A stretch of 64,000 bases of DNA from CAVVFX01 sp963747535 (GTDB lineage: Bacteria; Acidobacteriota; Terriglobia; Bryobacterales; Bryobacteraceae). The DNA lies in assembly GCA_963747535.1 (NCBI GenBank), contig CAVVFX010000003.1:248001-312000 (forward strand), given 5' to 3'. The translations under genes were made by a program, and so were the position numbers. Of the stretch, positions 18,301 to 25,964 are shown piece after piece (positions within the stretch are counted from its first letter, which is position 1; each line of letters starts with the position of its first letter). A model generated the notes under the pieces. The model had not been told where the DNA came from. It worked only from the letters and a program-made list of their open reading frames with translations, and made no database searches.

Positions 18301-18450
18301 GAGGCCAGGCTCCTTCGACCCGATTTGCGCGTCGTCCTCACCAGCGCGTATGGCGAAGGAAAGGTTGCGGCGATGTTCGCCGGTCTCGGCCGTCAGCCCT
18401 TCCTCCGCAAGCCCTACCGGCAGGCCGACCTTCTAAAAATTCTCGCCTGA
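15355..18450 (+). CDS. Hybrid sensor histidine kinase with multiple PAS domains and a receiver
   Basis: A 1031-residue soluble sensor with no transmembrane segment. About five PAS-type domains can be read: 28-140, 150-260 (GSWEWDIASGEVFWSEQHYR), 270-385, a diverged one at 405-530, and 535-645. The kinase core follows: HisKA GGIAHDFNNLL with phospho-acceptor His676, then HATPase_c with an N-box (LINLVSNASDAVG), DTGCGMT and GRGLGLPVVHGIV. A C-terminal receiver (about 915-1031) has VVEDEE, phospho-acceptor Asp969 (LLDVTLPG) and a KPY motif. A TTG start is assigned because an in-frame stop lies two codons upstream. No response-regulator gene is adjacent, so it is an orphan; the signal is unknown. 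Confidence 0.9.
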   Translation: METDLGSASPPPATDPQSTGTRRGSDTRWRSLFEASLDGILLADSAGAIYAANPAACRLLGRPEQEIIAAGLAGISGASDPRLFDAIREGARTGTFRGQAVLRRHDGVEIPVELSVFLTDENGVAAGTVVFRDTPAYGQAEAALRKSEAMLARAQQVANLGSWEWDIASGEVFWSEQHYRILGLRPGEFRPTYHGFLALVHPEDRARVETAVKKALEGEPYRIQFRVPLPDSSVRHVYAQSDVDFDAAGTPVRMVGTVLDITERKRTEEALLASEEMHRLMIETTSEGVWLIDRHAVITYVNPQMGRMLGYAPEEMLGRPAWDFIFEEDRPAIERTFSEMLETKSGLQTERRYRCKDGSSIRTLVSSNPLYDREGRLTGFLGMLTDITGRKRMEEQLREQAETLQKLMDVAPVALLVAHDPECHEVTGNRAGNVLFQAEAGANLSLTPEGGVFPDWRFFRDGVAIPPEQLPVQVAAAGGIEVKDWEAEAFMPDGSRKFIWGQASPLRDAGGRVRGAVAAYQDITASRQRTEDAIRESEERFRLAADTAPVIMWVSDLQQGTKFFNRQVTVFTGLTLDQLRQDWSQVIHPDDREAIRTVHREAVEQRADYQLEYRARRADGEYRHMLSTACPRYIGDAYAGHVGTIIDVTDLKRRQEEDLARQKLESLGTLAGGIAHDFNNLLGSILSQAELASAEVAEGGSAETEFANIRAVATRGAEIVRQLMVFAGQETDTLQLVNVSRLIEGTSELLKVVVSRHADLQIRLGPDVPAIRANPATLRQVLINLVSNASDAVGDQDGVIRVATARVTVKPDSSNAPSGLPPGDYLQLEVSDTGCGMTPEIQAKIFEPFYSTKSQGRGLGLPVVHGIVRRLGGEITVRSQPRQGTTFQILLPGAGQAPAESRDSPAAAGENPQPVHGTVLVVEDEEVLRLAVSRMLRKHGLSVLEAADGSAALEMLRSHADDLTVVLLDVTLPGVASTEVLREARLLRPDLRVVLTSAYGEGKVAAMFAGLGRQPFLRKPYRQADLLKILA

Positions 18451-18974
18451 ATTAGGCCAGTACCAACTTGCAAAAATTGCCGTACGGAACCGCTTGCTTA
18501 CCCGCGCGGCTGAGCAACAACTTCCGGGCCACGACCGCCAGGGAGTGGTTGCGTGAACTTTTGCACGCAGGTACTAGAGTAATCCTGGGCCATAAATGAT
18601 GTACTTTTTCGGTACATGAGTTATCAGAGTAGCTCAACCTCTTCCCGTCGCACCAAAAGAAAAGAATCGCCGCACGATCAGACCGCATCGGGACGGCAGG
18701 CAAAACAGGTGGGTCTCATACGTCGTACTGTCTGGCGCTACGTCATAGGCGTCTTCGCGCCCAGCCCAGCCGCCGAATGAAAGCCGCCGAATGAAAAGCC
18801 AAAGATGAGCATCCTTCCGCAAATCATTGCTTCACACCCAGTTGAGACACGCCTTGGCGTGCTCGGATTCGCCGTAGACTCCGGAGAATTCCCACGCCAG
18901 CCCGTCTTGCGACCAGCGGATCGCGGGCCGCGAAGGGCGCTGCTGTCTGCAATCTCGAGAGCTAGGAGAATTCA
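18451..18974. other. Intergenic gap with long type C repeat
   Basis: 524 bases after the hybrid kinase. The long repeat element covers 18460-18574. The rest shows nothing I can assign; short open frames on both strands lack ribosome sites. The promoter of the barrel gene at 18975 should lie near the end. Confidence 0.55.
18460..18574 (+). repeat. Long type C repeat element bounded by GTAC/TTGCAAAA ends
   Basis: Left end gtaccaacttgcaaaa (18460-18475); right end ttttgcacgcaggtac (18559-18574). These form imperfect inverted ends of the pattern gtaccNNNNtgcaaaa. Inside, aaccgcttgcttacccgcgc and gggccacgaccgccagggag are partly complementary, so the whole can fold as a long hairpin. Homologous in inverse orientation to 9184-9286. 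It lies 10 bases after the kinase stop. Confidence 0.78.
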
Positions 18975-19874
18975 ATGCGAAATAACTTCAGAAGTTTAGC
19001 ACTGTTCTTGTTCCTGTTAACTTTGCCGCTGGTCGCGCAGGATACGCCCGCGAGCCCGCCGGCAACTCCAGCAGACACAGGGGGACCCCCATCGCCGGCG
19101 ACCAATTCCGATGCGTTGAGAAAAGAGGCACAGAACCCCATCGCCAGCTTGATCAGCGTCCCCATCCAGCCCACCTGGAACTTCGACACCGGGCCAGCCA
19201 ACCGTACCCAGAATGTCACATTAATCCAGCCGGTGATTCCGGTCAACCTGTCGGAAGACTGGAACCTCATCGTCCGTTGGATTACCCCGATCGTCTACCA
19301 GCCTCTGCCCGTAGCCCAGCCATCCGGGCGCCCGCTCCAAAACTCCGGCGTCTCCGGCATGGGGGACATGAACCCCTCGTTCTTCCTCTCGCCGAAGAAG
19401 AGCAAGATCATTTGGGGCGTGGGGCCGACTCTTGTGTTGCCTACAGCAACCAATACGGCCTATCTCGGGCAAGGAAAGCTCAGCATGGGGCCTTCTGTGG
19501 TCGCGCTAATTCAGCCCTCACGTTTCACCATCGGGTTTCTTGCAAACAACTACTGGTCCGTCGCCGGTCATTCCAACAGCGATAAGCCCGCCGTGAACCA
19601 GTTTCTCTTGCAGTGGTTCGTCAACTACAACATGAAGAAAGGCTGGTACCTCGTCACCGCGCCTATTATCAACGCCTACTGGAGAGCGCCCGCTAATAAC
19701 GTGTGGCTAGTGCCCTTCGGCGGAGGAATGGGAAGGATCATGAGGCTCGGATTTCAGCCGGTGAACATCTCCGCGCAGTTTTACGGCAATGCCGTCCATC
19801 CCCAGGGCGCTTCGTCGTGGGCCATGAAGTTACAACTCGCGTTCCTGTTCCCCAAAAAACCGGTGCCGCGGTAG
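18975..19874 (+). CDS. Outer-membrane beta-barrel, transporter-like
   Basis: 299 residues with a signal peptide (about 1-21, ending LVAQ). A Pro-rich linker precedes a domain of short amphipathic strands (TQNVTLIQPVIPVNLSEDWNLIVRWITPI, GVGPTLVLPTATN). It ends in a hydrophobic strand plus basic tail. This pattern matches the bacterial transporter/neuromedin-U-like barrel group related to Phenol_MetA_deg. Substrate unknown. TAGGAGA precedes the ATG. A type B hairpin follows the stop directly. Related barrels lie at 22028 and 30100. Confidence 0.7.
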   Translation: MRNNFRSLALFLFLLTLPLVAQDTPASPPATPADTGGPPSPATNSDALRKEAQNPIASLISVPIQPTWNFDTGPANRTQNVTLIQPVIPVNLSEDWNLIVRWITPIVYQPLPVAQPSGRPLQNSGVSGMGDMNPSFFLSPKKSKIIWGVGPTLVLPTATNTAYLGQGKLSMGPSVVALIQPSRFTIGFLANNYWSVAGHSNSDKPAVNQFLLQWFVNYNMKKGWYLVTAPIINAYWRAPANNVWLVPFGGGMGRIMRLGFQPVNISAQFYGNAVHPQGASSWAMKLQLAFLFPKKPVPR

Positions 19875-19899
19875 TGGAGTAGGCCTTTGGCCTGCTCCG
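19875..19899. repeat. Dispersed repeat, type B hairpin
   Basis: tggagtaggcctttggcctg followed by ctccg: stem ggagtaggcc/ggcctgctcc with one G-T pair and a 3-base loop. It begins at the first base after the stop codon of the barrel gene. Confidence 0.7.
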
Positions 19900-20023
19900 C
19901 CTTCACCACACCCGCAAATATTTCTTCCCCACTCAAACCAAACCCACTTACCAGAAATCCCATCCAAGCTGAAAGTCGCTTTCCACCCCTCATCCGCTAG
20001 GCTGAAACCAGAAAGCGACCACC

Positions 20024-20578
20024 ATGTCCGATTCTTCACTTTCACCCCAGCAACTGCAAGTCATCAACGCTCTGTCGGAAGGCGTGAACTCGACTGACGC
20101 CGCGGCCCAGGCCGGCGTCCACCGCAACACCATCGCCCATTGGCGCCGCAACTACCTGCCTTTCCGCGAATCGCTCGCCCACGCGCAATATGACCGGGCG
20201 ATCTTCTTTCGCGAGAAAGCCGAAGAGATGGTCGACCTCGCCTTCGAGACCCTTCACGATCTCCTCAGCGATCCCAAGACCTCGCCCTCCGTTCGCCTGA
20301 AGGCGGCCATGTTCATCATCGAGAAAGCCGTCACACCCCCGCCCCAAAAGGAGCAGGTACCGCTCGATATTGAGAAGATGCGCGTCTCCAACGCCCCGCC
20401 CGTCACCATCGACCAGAACGGTCAGATTGTGCACGAAACGCACAAAGATGCACAAAACGCACAAACGCCCATTCGTCGCGAAACCCCCAAGGTAGGCCGC
20501 AACGAACTCTGTCCCTGCGGCAGTGGACAAAAACACAAGCGTTGCTGTCTCAACAAACCGCAGGCACAGGCCGCCTGA
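20024..20578 (+). CDS. Helix-turn-helix protein with C-terminal SEC-C zinc motif
   Basis: 184 residues, cytoplasmic. The N-terminus (about 8-45, VINALSEGVNSTDAAAQAGVHRNTIAHWRR) is a helix-turn-helix like that of terminase small subunits and homeodomain-like DNA-binding proteins. A helical middle follows. The C-terminus (about 160-178, NELCPCGSGQKHKRCC) is a SEC-C zinc-binding motif. Such pairings are found in uncharacterised acidobacterial proteins. DNA binding is inferred from the fold. Neighbours on both sides encode outer-membrane barrels and give no clear partner. Confidence 0.75.
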   Translation: MSDSSLSPQQLQVINALSEGVNSTDAAAQAGVHRNTIAHWRRNYLPFRESLAHAQYDRAIFFREKAEEMVDLAFETLHDLLSDPKTSPSVRLKAAMFIIEKAVTPPPQKEQVPLDIEKMRVSNAPPVTIDQNGQIVHETHKDAQNAQTPIRRETPKVGRNELCPCGSGQKHKRCCLNKPQAQAA

Positions 20579-20591
20579 CTCCATCGTTTTC

Positions 20592-20618
20592 GAGCCACGA
20601 CTGTAAAAAGGAGCGGTA
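20592..20618. repeat. Dispersed repeat, type C variant
   Basis: gagccacgactgtaaaaagg followed by agcggta: a diverged copy of the gagccacgaccgtgagggagcggt-type motif, in the 86-base gap between two convergent genes. Confidence 0.5.
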
Positions 20619-20664
20619 CGCAAACCTTCGCAACCACTTGACGGACGACGCTTTACCGCATCAG

Positions 20665-21603
20665 CTATTCCGCCGCACGCTTGATCGTGTACGTCGCGAC
20701 GACGACAGGTCCACTAATTGCCAGCCTCGTGGGGATTCTCTCGCCATAGTCAAAGTACAGATATCGCCACGCCGCGCTCAGCGCCAACTTGGGCTTGAAC
20801 TGGTAGTTGAGCCCCCCGATCATCTGATATTCCAGTTGCGCGCCGGCTCCCCAGCCGCCGACATCGCCGGCCATCGTAGCCGAAATTTTCGGAGAAAGCG
20901 GCATCACGATGCGCCCGCCGACCATGGGATCTGTCCAAGTCTTCCCTGCGTAAATGTTATTGAACTGGGGCGTGGCCGGTCTCACGGTGAGGGTATTTCC
21001 AAAATGCCACAAGCGAAAGCCGGTGAGGAAATCAGCCTTGAGTTTTGGTTTATCGATCAGGCGGTAACCGACCTTCTGGGTGAAAACAGTGATCCTGAGC
21101 AAATCGTTACCGTTAATGGGCGGCAGGTTGGGGAGCGGCAGCGTTACGGTCTTGTTGCCCGTGAGTGCCAGATACAAGACGTCGTCAGTCAGTAGAATCC
21201 GCTTGTAGCGCATATCAAAGGCGTCCATAAGCCCGAAACGGGCGTGTTTGATAAGCTCGTGCGCGCTGGCTTTGAAGCCGTAGGAATCGCCTAGCAAGCT
21301 AGCGTCCCCGTGGAGGCCAGGAAACCAGAGATAAGAAACCGAGTCGATATTCCAGTTGCCGTGGCCCAGGTTTTTGGTGTCCGGCTTGGTTTGGGTCGTA
21401 CCGGTCGGGGTCGTAGAGGACGGGGTCGTAACGGCGGCGGCCTGGTCCGGATCGGGAGTGTCTACGGCTGACACCGCCGCGTCGCCGTTCGCCGCCGGCA
21501 CGGGGTCCAGCGCATCGGCTCGCGCGGTTGTAGCCCCGAGAACGCTCAGCAAAAGGCCGGCGAGCGTAGCGCCCGTCAAGCTATGTGTACACTTAATTTT
21601 CAT
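20665..21603 (-). CDS. Predicted outer-membrane protein (barrel-like)
   Basis: 312 residues. Signal peptide about 1-31 (ending TARADA), then a Pro/Thr/Asp-rich linker to about residue 85. The remainder is alternating hydrophobic strands: NIDSVSYLWFPGLHGDASLL, a VGYRLIDKPKLKADFLTGFRLWHF segment, and a final strand VVATYTIKR. This resembles outer-membrane barrels of roughly 8-10 strands. The start at 21603 is chosen because GAAGGAGACAACG lies directly upstream; the frame runs on for 111 codons with no protein character. Function unknown. It is divergent from the barrel at 22028. Confidence 0.7.
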   Translation of the reverse strand: MKIKCTHSLTGATLAGLLLSVLGATTARADALDPVPAANGDAAVSAVDTPDPDQAAAVTTPSSTTPTGTTQTKPDTKNLGHGNWNIDSVSYLWFPGLHGDASLLGDSYGFKASAHELIKHARFGLMDAFDMRYKRILLTDDVLYLALTGNKTVTLPLPNLPPINGNDLLRITVFTQKVGYRLIDKPKLKADFLTGFRLWHFGNTLTVRPATPQFNNIYAGKTWTDPMVGGRIVMPLSPKISATMAGDVGGWGAGAQLEYQMIGGLNYQFKPKLALSAAWRYLYFDYGERIPTRLAISGPVVVATYTIKRAAE

Positions 21604-22027
21604 CGTTGTCTCCTTCGATCGGGCCGGGATTCGCCCTGCGACGCTCTCCACGGGATCTCGTGAGTAGTGTCGGCGTGCAAGATGCGCCTCGAAGAAGGTG
21701 CGATTTAATATATTTGCCCCGTGGGGCGGTCCCCCTGGACCGCGGCGGACGCCCTCGTCCGCCTTCTCGCCCGTCGGCAGAAAATTGCACGAACAAAGCC
21801 ACCTTATGCTGCCTTTACCTCGGTCTGCATGCCATCCGGTAGCCCCGGTGAAAAGAATAAATCCTCGCGTGCGAGCAGTCATCAGACCCGGCGAAGAGAC
21901 GCCTCTCGATGCCCGTTGAATCATCCTGGGAGGCAAGGTTAGTCATGGAAATGCTTCAGCAAGCTGAAGACGGGAACGAGCATCAATCGCCGTTCCAAAC
22001 CGAAATCTAATTAGGAGTGAGAAAACG
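21604..22027. other. Divergent intergenic region between two barrel genes
   Basis: 424 bases between divergent genes, so it should contain two promoters. It holds the type E tandem hairpins (21726-21763) and a small hairpin cttcag-caag-ctgaag near 21954. No gene is supported. Confidence 0.55.
21726..21763. repeat. Dispersed repeat, type E tandem hairpins
   Basis: gcggtcc-ccct-ggaccgc (21726-21743) is followed at once by ggcggacg-ccct-cgtccgcc (21744-21763). Both loops read ccct, and the same module pattern occurs at 13035 and 57579. Confidence 0.75.
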
Positions 22028-23029
22028 ATGTCTTCACAAATCAGAAACGCAATCGTCGGATTAACATTGTTAGTATTGAGTTGCGCCGGGCCATTGTCAG
22101 CCCAGGACAAGCCGCAATGGTTGCCCGGCCAGATGGGAATGAATGCCGGAATTATGCCGGCGCCTGGATTGACGACCATCAACATCACTATCGACTATAG
22201 CGCCAGCACATTCAACGGTCCGAACGGAAACAAGGTCCCGGTTACGGGCAATTACAATGTCTGGGCCGTCGAAAATGGCCTCGAATACGTGCCCAGCTTT
22301 AAACTGTTCGGCGGAAGTTTTGCATATATGGCGCTGTTTCCAACATTCGCTACCGGCAATGTAGCGGCCGACTTCACGATCCCGTCGACCGGTGCCCCAA
22401 CCAGGCTAAGCGGTACCGCGGGCGGCACGGGCCTCGCCGACCTCTGGCTTCAACCGTTCACCTTGGGCTGGCACCTGAAGCGATTGGACTTCCTGGTGGC
22501 CGACGCGCTGATGCTTCCCACGGGGAGCTACACCCCCGGCTCCACCAGTAACGTTGGGCTGGGATACGTTGGCAACCACCTCCAGACAGGTGAGACCCTC
22601 TACATTACGAAGAATAAGGGAACGAGTGCGAACCTGTTCACGGACTGGGAGGTTCACGGGTCGAGGCTCGGCACCAACAGCACCTACAAGACTCCGGGGC
22701 AGGCCTTCACCATGGAATGGGGACTTGGGCAGGTACTTCCGCTGAAGAAGGATATGAGCGCGCTGTTTCAAATAGGCGTAGTCGGCTACGACCAGTGGCA
22801 ACTCACCGCCAACGGCGGCCAGATACCGCTTGGGCCGTTAGTCGCGCCCGCTAGCCTGCTGCCTTGGTACTCAGTCCACGCGATCGGCGGTCAAGGTACA
22901 TTCATTCTCCCGAAGCAGAACCTTAGTCTCTTCATCAAGGGCTATCACGAGTATCTGGCCTCCTATCACACGTTAGGAACCAACATCGTGTTCGGCGGCG
23001 TCTGGACGCTGAAGTTCCCCAAGAGTTAG
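22028..23029 (+). CDS. Outer-membrane transporter-like protein (Phenol_MetA_deg type)
   Basis: 333 residues. Signal peptide about 1-26 (LLVLSCAGPLSAQ). The mature part has the repeated amphipathic strands and GLADLWLQPFTLGWHLKRLDFLVADALMLPTG block of the bacterial SphA/Phenol_MetA_deg barrel group. It ends with a strand (IVFGGVWTLKFPKS). These proteins are thought to move hydrophobic compounds or organic acids across the outer membrane; the substrate here is unknown. TAGGAGTGAG precedes the start. A type C repeat follows 8 bases after the stop. Confidence 0.78.
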   Translation: MSSQIRNAIVGLTLLVLSCAGPLSAQDKPQWLPGQMGMNAGIMPAPGLTTINITIDYSASTFNGPNGNKVPVTGNYNVWAVENGLEYVPSFKLFGGSFAYMALFPTFATGNVAADFTIPSTGAPTRLSGTAGGTGLADLWLQPFTLGWHLKRLDFLVADALMLPTGSYTPGSTSNVGLGYVGNHLQTGETLYITKNKGTSANLFTDWEVHGSRLGTNSTYKTPGQAFTMEWGLGQVLPLKKDMSALFQIGVVGYDQWQLTANGGQIPLGPLVAPASLLPWYSVHAIGGQGTFILPKQNLSLFIKGYHEYLASYHTLGTNIVFGGVWTLKFPKS

Positions 23030-23037
23030 CGGCAACT

Positions 23038-23062
23038 GAGCCACGACCGTGAGGGAGCGGTT
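23038..23062. repeat. Dispersed repeat, type C half-element
   Basis: gagccacgaccgtgagggag followed by cggtt, the cleanest copy of the motif, lying 8 bases after the barrel stop. The rest of the gap to 23326 shows nothing I can assign. Confidence 0.7.
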
Positions 23063-23326
23063 GCCACTATCACGAAACAAAAATAGACCCGCACTTCCAT
23101 GCACCCCATCTTATCGACGCGAGAGGACCGATGTGCCGCGAAAAAACCGCAACGCAACCGAACCCGAAAACGATCATTTCCTGACTGCCTGGCCGACCGG
23201 CTTGCGGTTCTCCTATTCAGGTGGCTGGGTGGCTGCCCCCTCTGATCGATCGGATCTCCTTCGCCCCACTCCTGCCCGGCCCAGGCGAGTTAAATCCGCT
23301 GACGCTCGAGTAACAGGGCCGCGCCC

Positions 23327-25048
23327 ATGATCGCTCTGCTGTCAGGCTATAAGCGGGAGTGGCTCCGCTACGACCTCCTGGCCGGCATTTCAGTCGCCGC
23401 CGTAGCCTTGCCGATTGCCATTGCCTATTCGCAACTGGCCGGCGTTCCACCCATCAACGGGTTGTACGCGAGTCTCTTGCCTCTGGTAGCGTACGCGCTG
23501 CTCGGCTCGTCCCGGCAGTTGATCGTCGCGCCCGACGCTGCCACTTGTGCGATCGTTGCATCCGTGGTGGCGCCGCTGGCCGGTCACGACCCGGCGCGCT
23601 ACCTCGCCCTGACCGCGGCGCTCGCCATGGTCGGCGGCGTCTTCTGCATCGCGGCCGGCTTTGCGGGCCTGGGCTTTCTCACCAATTTCCTGGCTCGCCC
23701 CATCCTGACCGGTTATCTCAACGGGATCGCGATCTGGATCATCACCAGTCAGCTCGGCACGCTCTTCGGGTTCAAGCTGCCGTCCGAGGGATTCTTTCGC
23801 CTGATCTGGCATTTCTTTTGGCAGCTCGGCCAAACCCATGGACCGACGCTGGCAATCGGTGTGACCACCCTGGCCCTCCTGCTGTTGCTCTCGCGCTATG
23901 CGCCCAAGGTGCCGGGACCGTTGGTCGCCGTGGCGATCGCCATCGCCTGCTCGGCGATCTTCGGCTTTGACCGGTACGGCGTGAGCCTGCTGGGCAGGAT
24001 TCCGGCGGGCCTGCCGGCTTTTGCGTTTCCGGCCATTAGTGAACACGATTGGGAATCTCTCCTGCCGGGCGCGGCCGGCTTGGCGCTGATCAGTTACACC
24101 AGCGCCATGGTCACCTGCCGGGGCTTTGCTACCAGGAATCACTACGACATCGATTCCAATCGGGAATTCATCGCGCTGGGCGTAGCTGACATCGGAGCGG
24201 GCATCTTGCAAGGCTTCGCCATCAGTGGAGCCGACTCTCGCACGGCCGTGAACAACGCGGCCGGCGGCAAGACCCAGGTCACCAGCTTGGTGACAGCCGC
24301 GGTGCTGGCGATCACGCTACTGTTTTTCACCGCACCGCTCTCCTGGTTACCCATGGCCGTCTTGTCGGCCGTTCTGATCAAGGCCTCACTGGGTCTGTTC
24401 GACGTGGAAGCTATGGCAACCCTGCGTCGCGTCAGCCGCCCGGAATTCTGGCTCTGTCTCATCACGTTACTCGGAGTCATCACGGTGGGCGTGTTGCCAG
24501 GGGTGGTGGTCGCGGTCGGCGTGGCTATCGTCCAGCTTTTGATAATGGCCTCCCGGCCGCACGACGCGGTGCTCGGGCGCGTCCCGGGGACCACTGCCTT
24601 TTTGAATGCGGCGACCCATCCCGGAGTGGAGACCTTCCCAGGCCTGGTCATCTACCGCTTCGACGCGGCCCTGGTCTTCTTCAATGCCGACCATTTCAGG
24701 GCGCGTGTCAAAACCCTAATCCGGGAGTCGCCGGCGCCAGTTCGTTATTTCCTGCTCGACGCCGAGACCATGCTCCATCTGGATACGACCGGAGCAGCCA
24801 GCCTGCATCAGTTGTGCGGCGAGCTCGAGACAGAAGGCATAACGGTAGCGATTGCGGCGGAAAAACACATGGTTCGCGCCATGCTGGGTAAGTCCGGGCT
24901 CGCGGACCGGTTCGGACCCGGCCGGATGTTCATTACGGTCGACGCGGGCGTCGAGGCGCTTACGCGATCCCCGGCAGGCGATGTGTCAGGTGATGACGTG
25001 GACAAAACGGCGAAGTGCAATCTGCCGGTCGCCGGGGTCGAGAGGTAA
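23327..25048 (+). CDS. SulP family anion transporter with STAS domain
   Basis: 573 residues. About 10-12 transmembrane segments fill 1-410 and include the SulP signatures (YDLLAGISVAAVALPIAIAYSQLAG near the N-terminus, GLYASLLPLVAYALLGSSRQ, and the GADSRTAVNNAAGGKTQ block). A C-terminal cytoplasmic STAS domain spans about 440-555 (FPGLVIYRFDAALVFFNADHF, then YFLLDAETMLHLDTTGAASL). The family carries sulfate, bicarbonate or other anions by symport or exchange. It is first gene of a tight seven-gene membrane operon; the next gene starts 2 bases after its stop. With sulfatases in the window sulfate is plausible, but bicarbonate or dicarboxylate are also possible. Confidence 0.9.
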   Translation: MIALLSGYKREWLRYDLLAGISVAAVALPIAIAYSQLAGVPPINGLYASLLPLVAYALLGSSRQLIVAPDAATCAIVASVVAPLAGHDPARYLALTAALAMVGGVFCIAAGFAGLGFLTNFLARPILTGYLNGIAIWIITSQLGTLFGFKLPSEGFFRLIWHFFWQLGQTHGPTLAIGVTTLALLLLLSRYAPKVPGPLVAVAIAIACSAIFGFDRYGVSLLGRIPAGLPAFAFPAISEHDWESLLPGAAGLALISYTSAMVTCRGFATRNHYDIDSNREFIALGVADIGAGILQGFAISGADSRTAVNNAAGGKTQVTSLVTAAVLAITLLFFTAPLSWLPMAVLSAVLIKASLGLFDVEAMATLRRVSRPEFWLCLITLLGVITVGVLPGVVVAVGVAIVQLLIMASRPHDAVLGRVPGTTAFLNAATHPGVETFPGLVIYRFDAALVFFNADHFRARVKTLIRESPAPVRYFLLDAETMLHLDTTGAASLHQLCGELETEGITVAIAAEKHMVRAMLGKSGLADRFGPGRMFITVDAGVEALTRSPAGDVSGDDVDKTAKCNLPVAGVER

Positions 25049-25050
25049 CT

Positions 25051-25461
25051 ATGGGTGAGGATCGACAATGGGCCGATATCGCCGCGCGGGGCATCGAAGC
25101 GCTGGCCGTGGCGATCATGGTTTCTTTCATTCTCATCGGGACCGCCGGCTTTCTTTTTCACTCCCTGAAAGGGATCGAAGGGGCCTACGAGCGGTATCGG
25201 ATCGTATTGGGGAAGACACTGCTGGTCGGTCTCGAACTCCTTGTGGCCGCCGACATCATCAATACCGTGGCGTATGCCCTGACGCTGCAAAACATCGCGC
25301 TCTTGGGCGGGCTCGTATTAGTGCGGACCGCCTTGGGATGGACCCTGACCGTCGAGGTCGAGGGTCACTGGCCGTGGCAGGAGACCCGGGAATCCCGTAT
25401 TGGATCGGCAGCAGACGCGCCGTCGCCCGCTACCGTTGAGTCGGCTGGAAAAGCCGCGTGA
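25051..25461 (+). CDS. DUF1622 family membrane protein
   Basis: 136 residues with about three hydrophobic segments (GIEALAVAIMVSFILIGTAGFLF, LLVGLELLVAADIINTVAYAL and IALLGGLVLVRTALGWTLTVEVEG). LLVGLELLVAADI and LVRTALGWTL fit DUF1622. Function unknown. The start at 25051 has AGAGG close upstream and lies 2 bases from the SulP stop, which implies coupled translation. DUF1622 proteins often sit beside small membrane genes such as those here. Confidence 0.8.
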   Translation: MGEDRQWADIAARGIEALAVAIMVSFILIGTAGFLFHSLKGIEGAYERYRIVLGKTLLVGLELLVAADIINTVAYALTLQNIALLGGLVLVRTALGWTLTVEVEGHWPWQETRESRIGSAADAPSPATVESAGKAA

Positions 25462-25492
25462 GCGTGAATCCAGCCGAAGACGGAGAACAAGT

Positions 25493-25912
25493 ATGCAAGA
25501 CATGATGATAAGAATTTTTGACAATCTTCTGGGCCGCGTGAGCGGGCCCATGCACTTTCGCCTTTACCTGCAGCCAGCCATGGCCATCCTCTTCGCCATC
25601 CGGGACGGAAGAAAGGACGCCCGTGAAGGTAGGGTGCCTTATTTCTGGTCGCTGTTTACCCAACCGGGACACCGGGCTGCCCTGCTGCGGGAAGGTTGGA
25701 AATCCGTTGGCAAAGTTTTCATCCTGGCCCTGGTCCTCGATGCGATCTATCAGGCTATCGAACTGCACTGGTTCTATCCGGGCGAGGCGCTCCTGGTGGC
25801 ATTCCTCCTGGCGGTTATCCCCTACGTTCTGCTCAGGGGTCCGGCCAACCGGATTATAGCCCGGCTATCCCCGGTTTTGACCGGCGCGAGTCAGGCTAAG
25901 AGAAGCCATTAA
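25493..25912 (+). CDS. Small membrane protein, paralogue 1
   Basis: 139 residues with a conserved N-terminal block (IFDNLLGRVSGPMHFRLYLQP, then AMAILFAIRDGRKDAREGR), PYFW, GWKSVGKVFILALVLDAIYQ and one or two C-terminal transmembrane segments (VAFLLAVIPYVLLRGPANR). The same blocks recur in the protein at 28000. I do not recognise a named family. The start is chosen at ATG 25493, after CGGAGAACAAGT, where the paralogues align. It lies within a seven-gene membrane operon. Confidence 0.75.
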   Translation: MQDMMIRIFDNLLGRVSGPMHFRLYLQPAMAILFAIRDGRKDAREGRVPYFWSLFTQPGHRAALLREGWKSVGKVFILALVLDAIYQAIELHWFYPGEALLVAFLLAVIPYVLLRGPANRIIARLSPVLTGASQAKRSH

Positions 25913-25964
25913 ACCAGCGTCCAGTGAATCTTTCACACCGCTCGCAGACCCAAGACGATAGCGT

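Noticed and set aside
23327..25048. SulP gene considered as a bicarbonate transporter specifically
   Set aside because: The sequence alone does not separate sulfate, bicarbonate and dicarboxylate members, so only the family is called.
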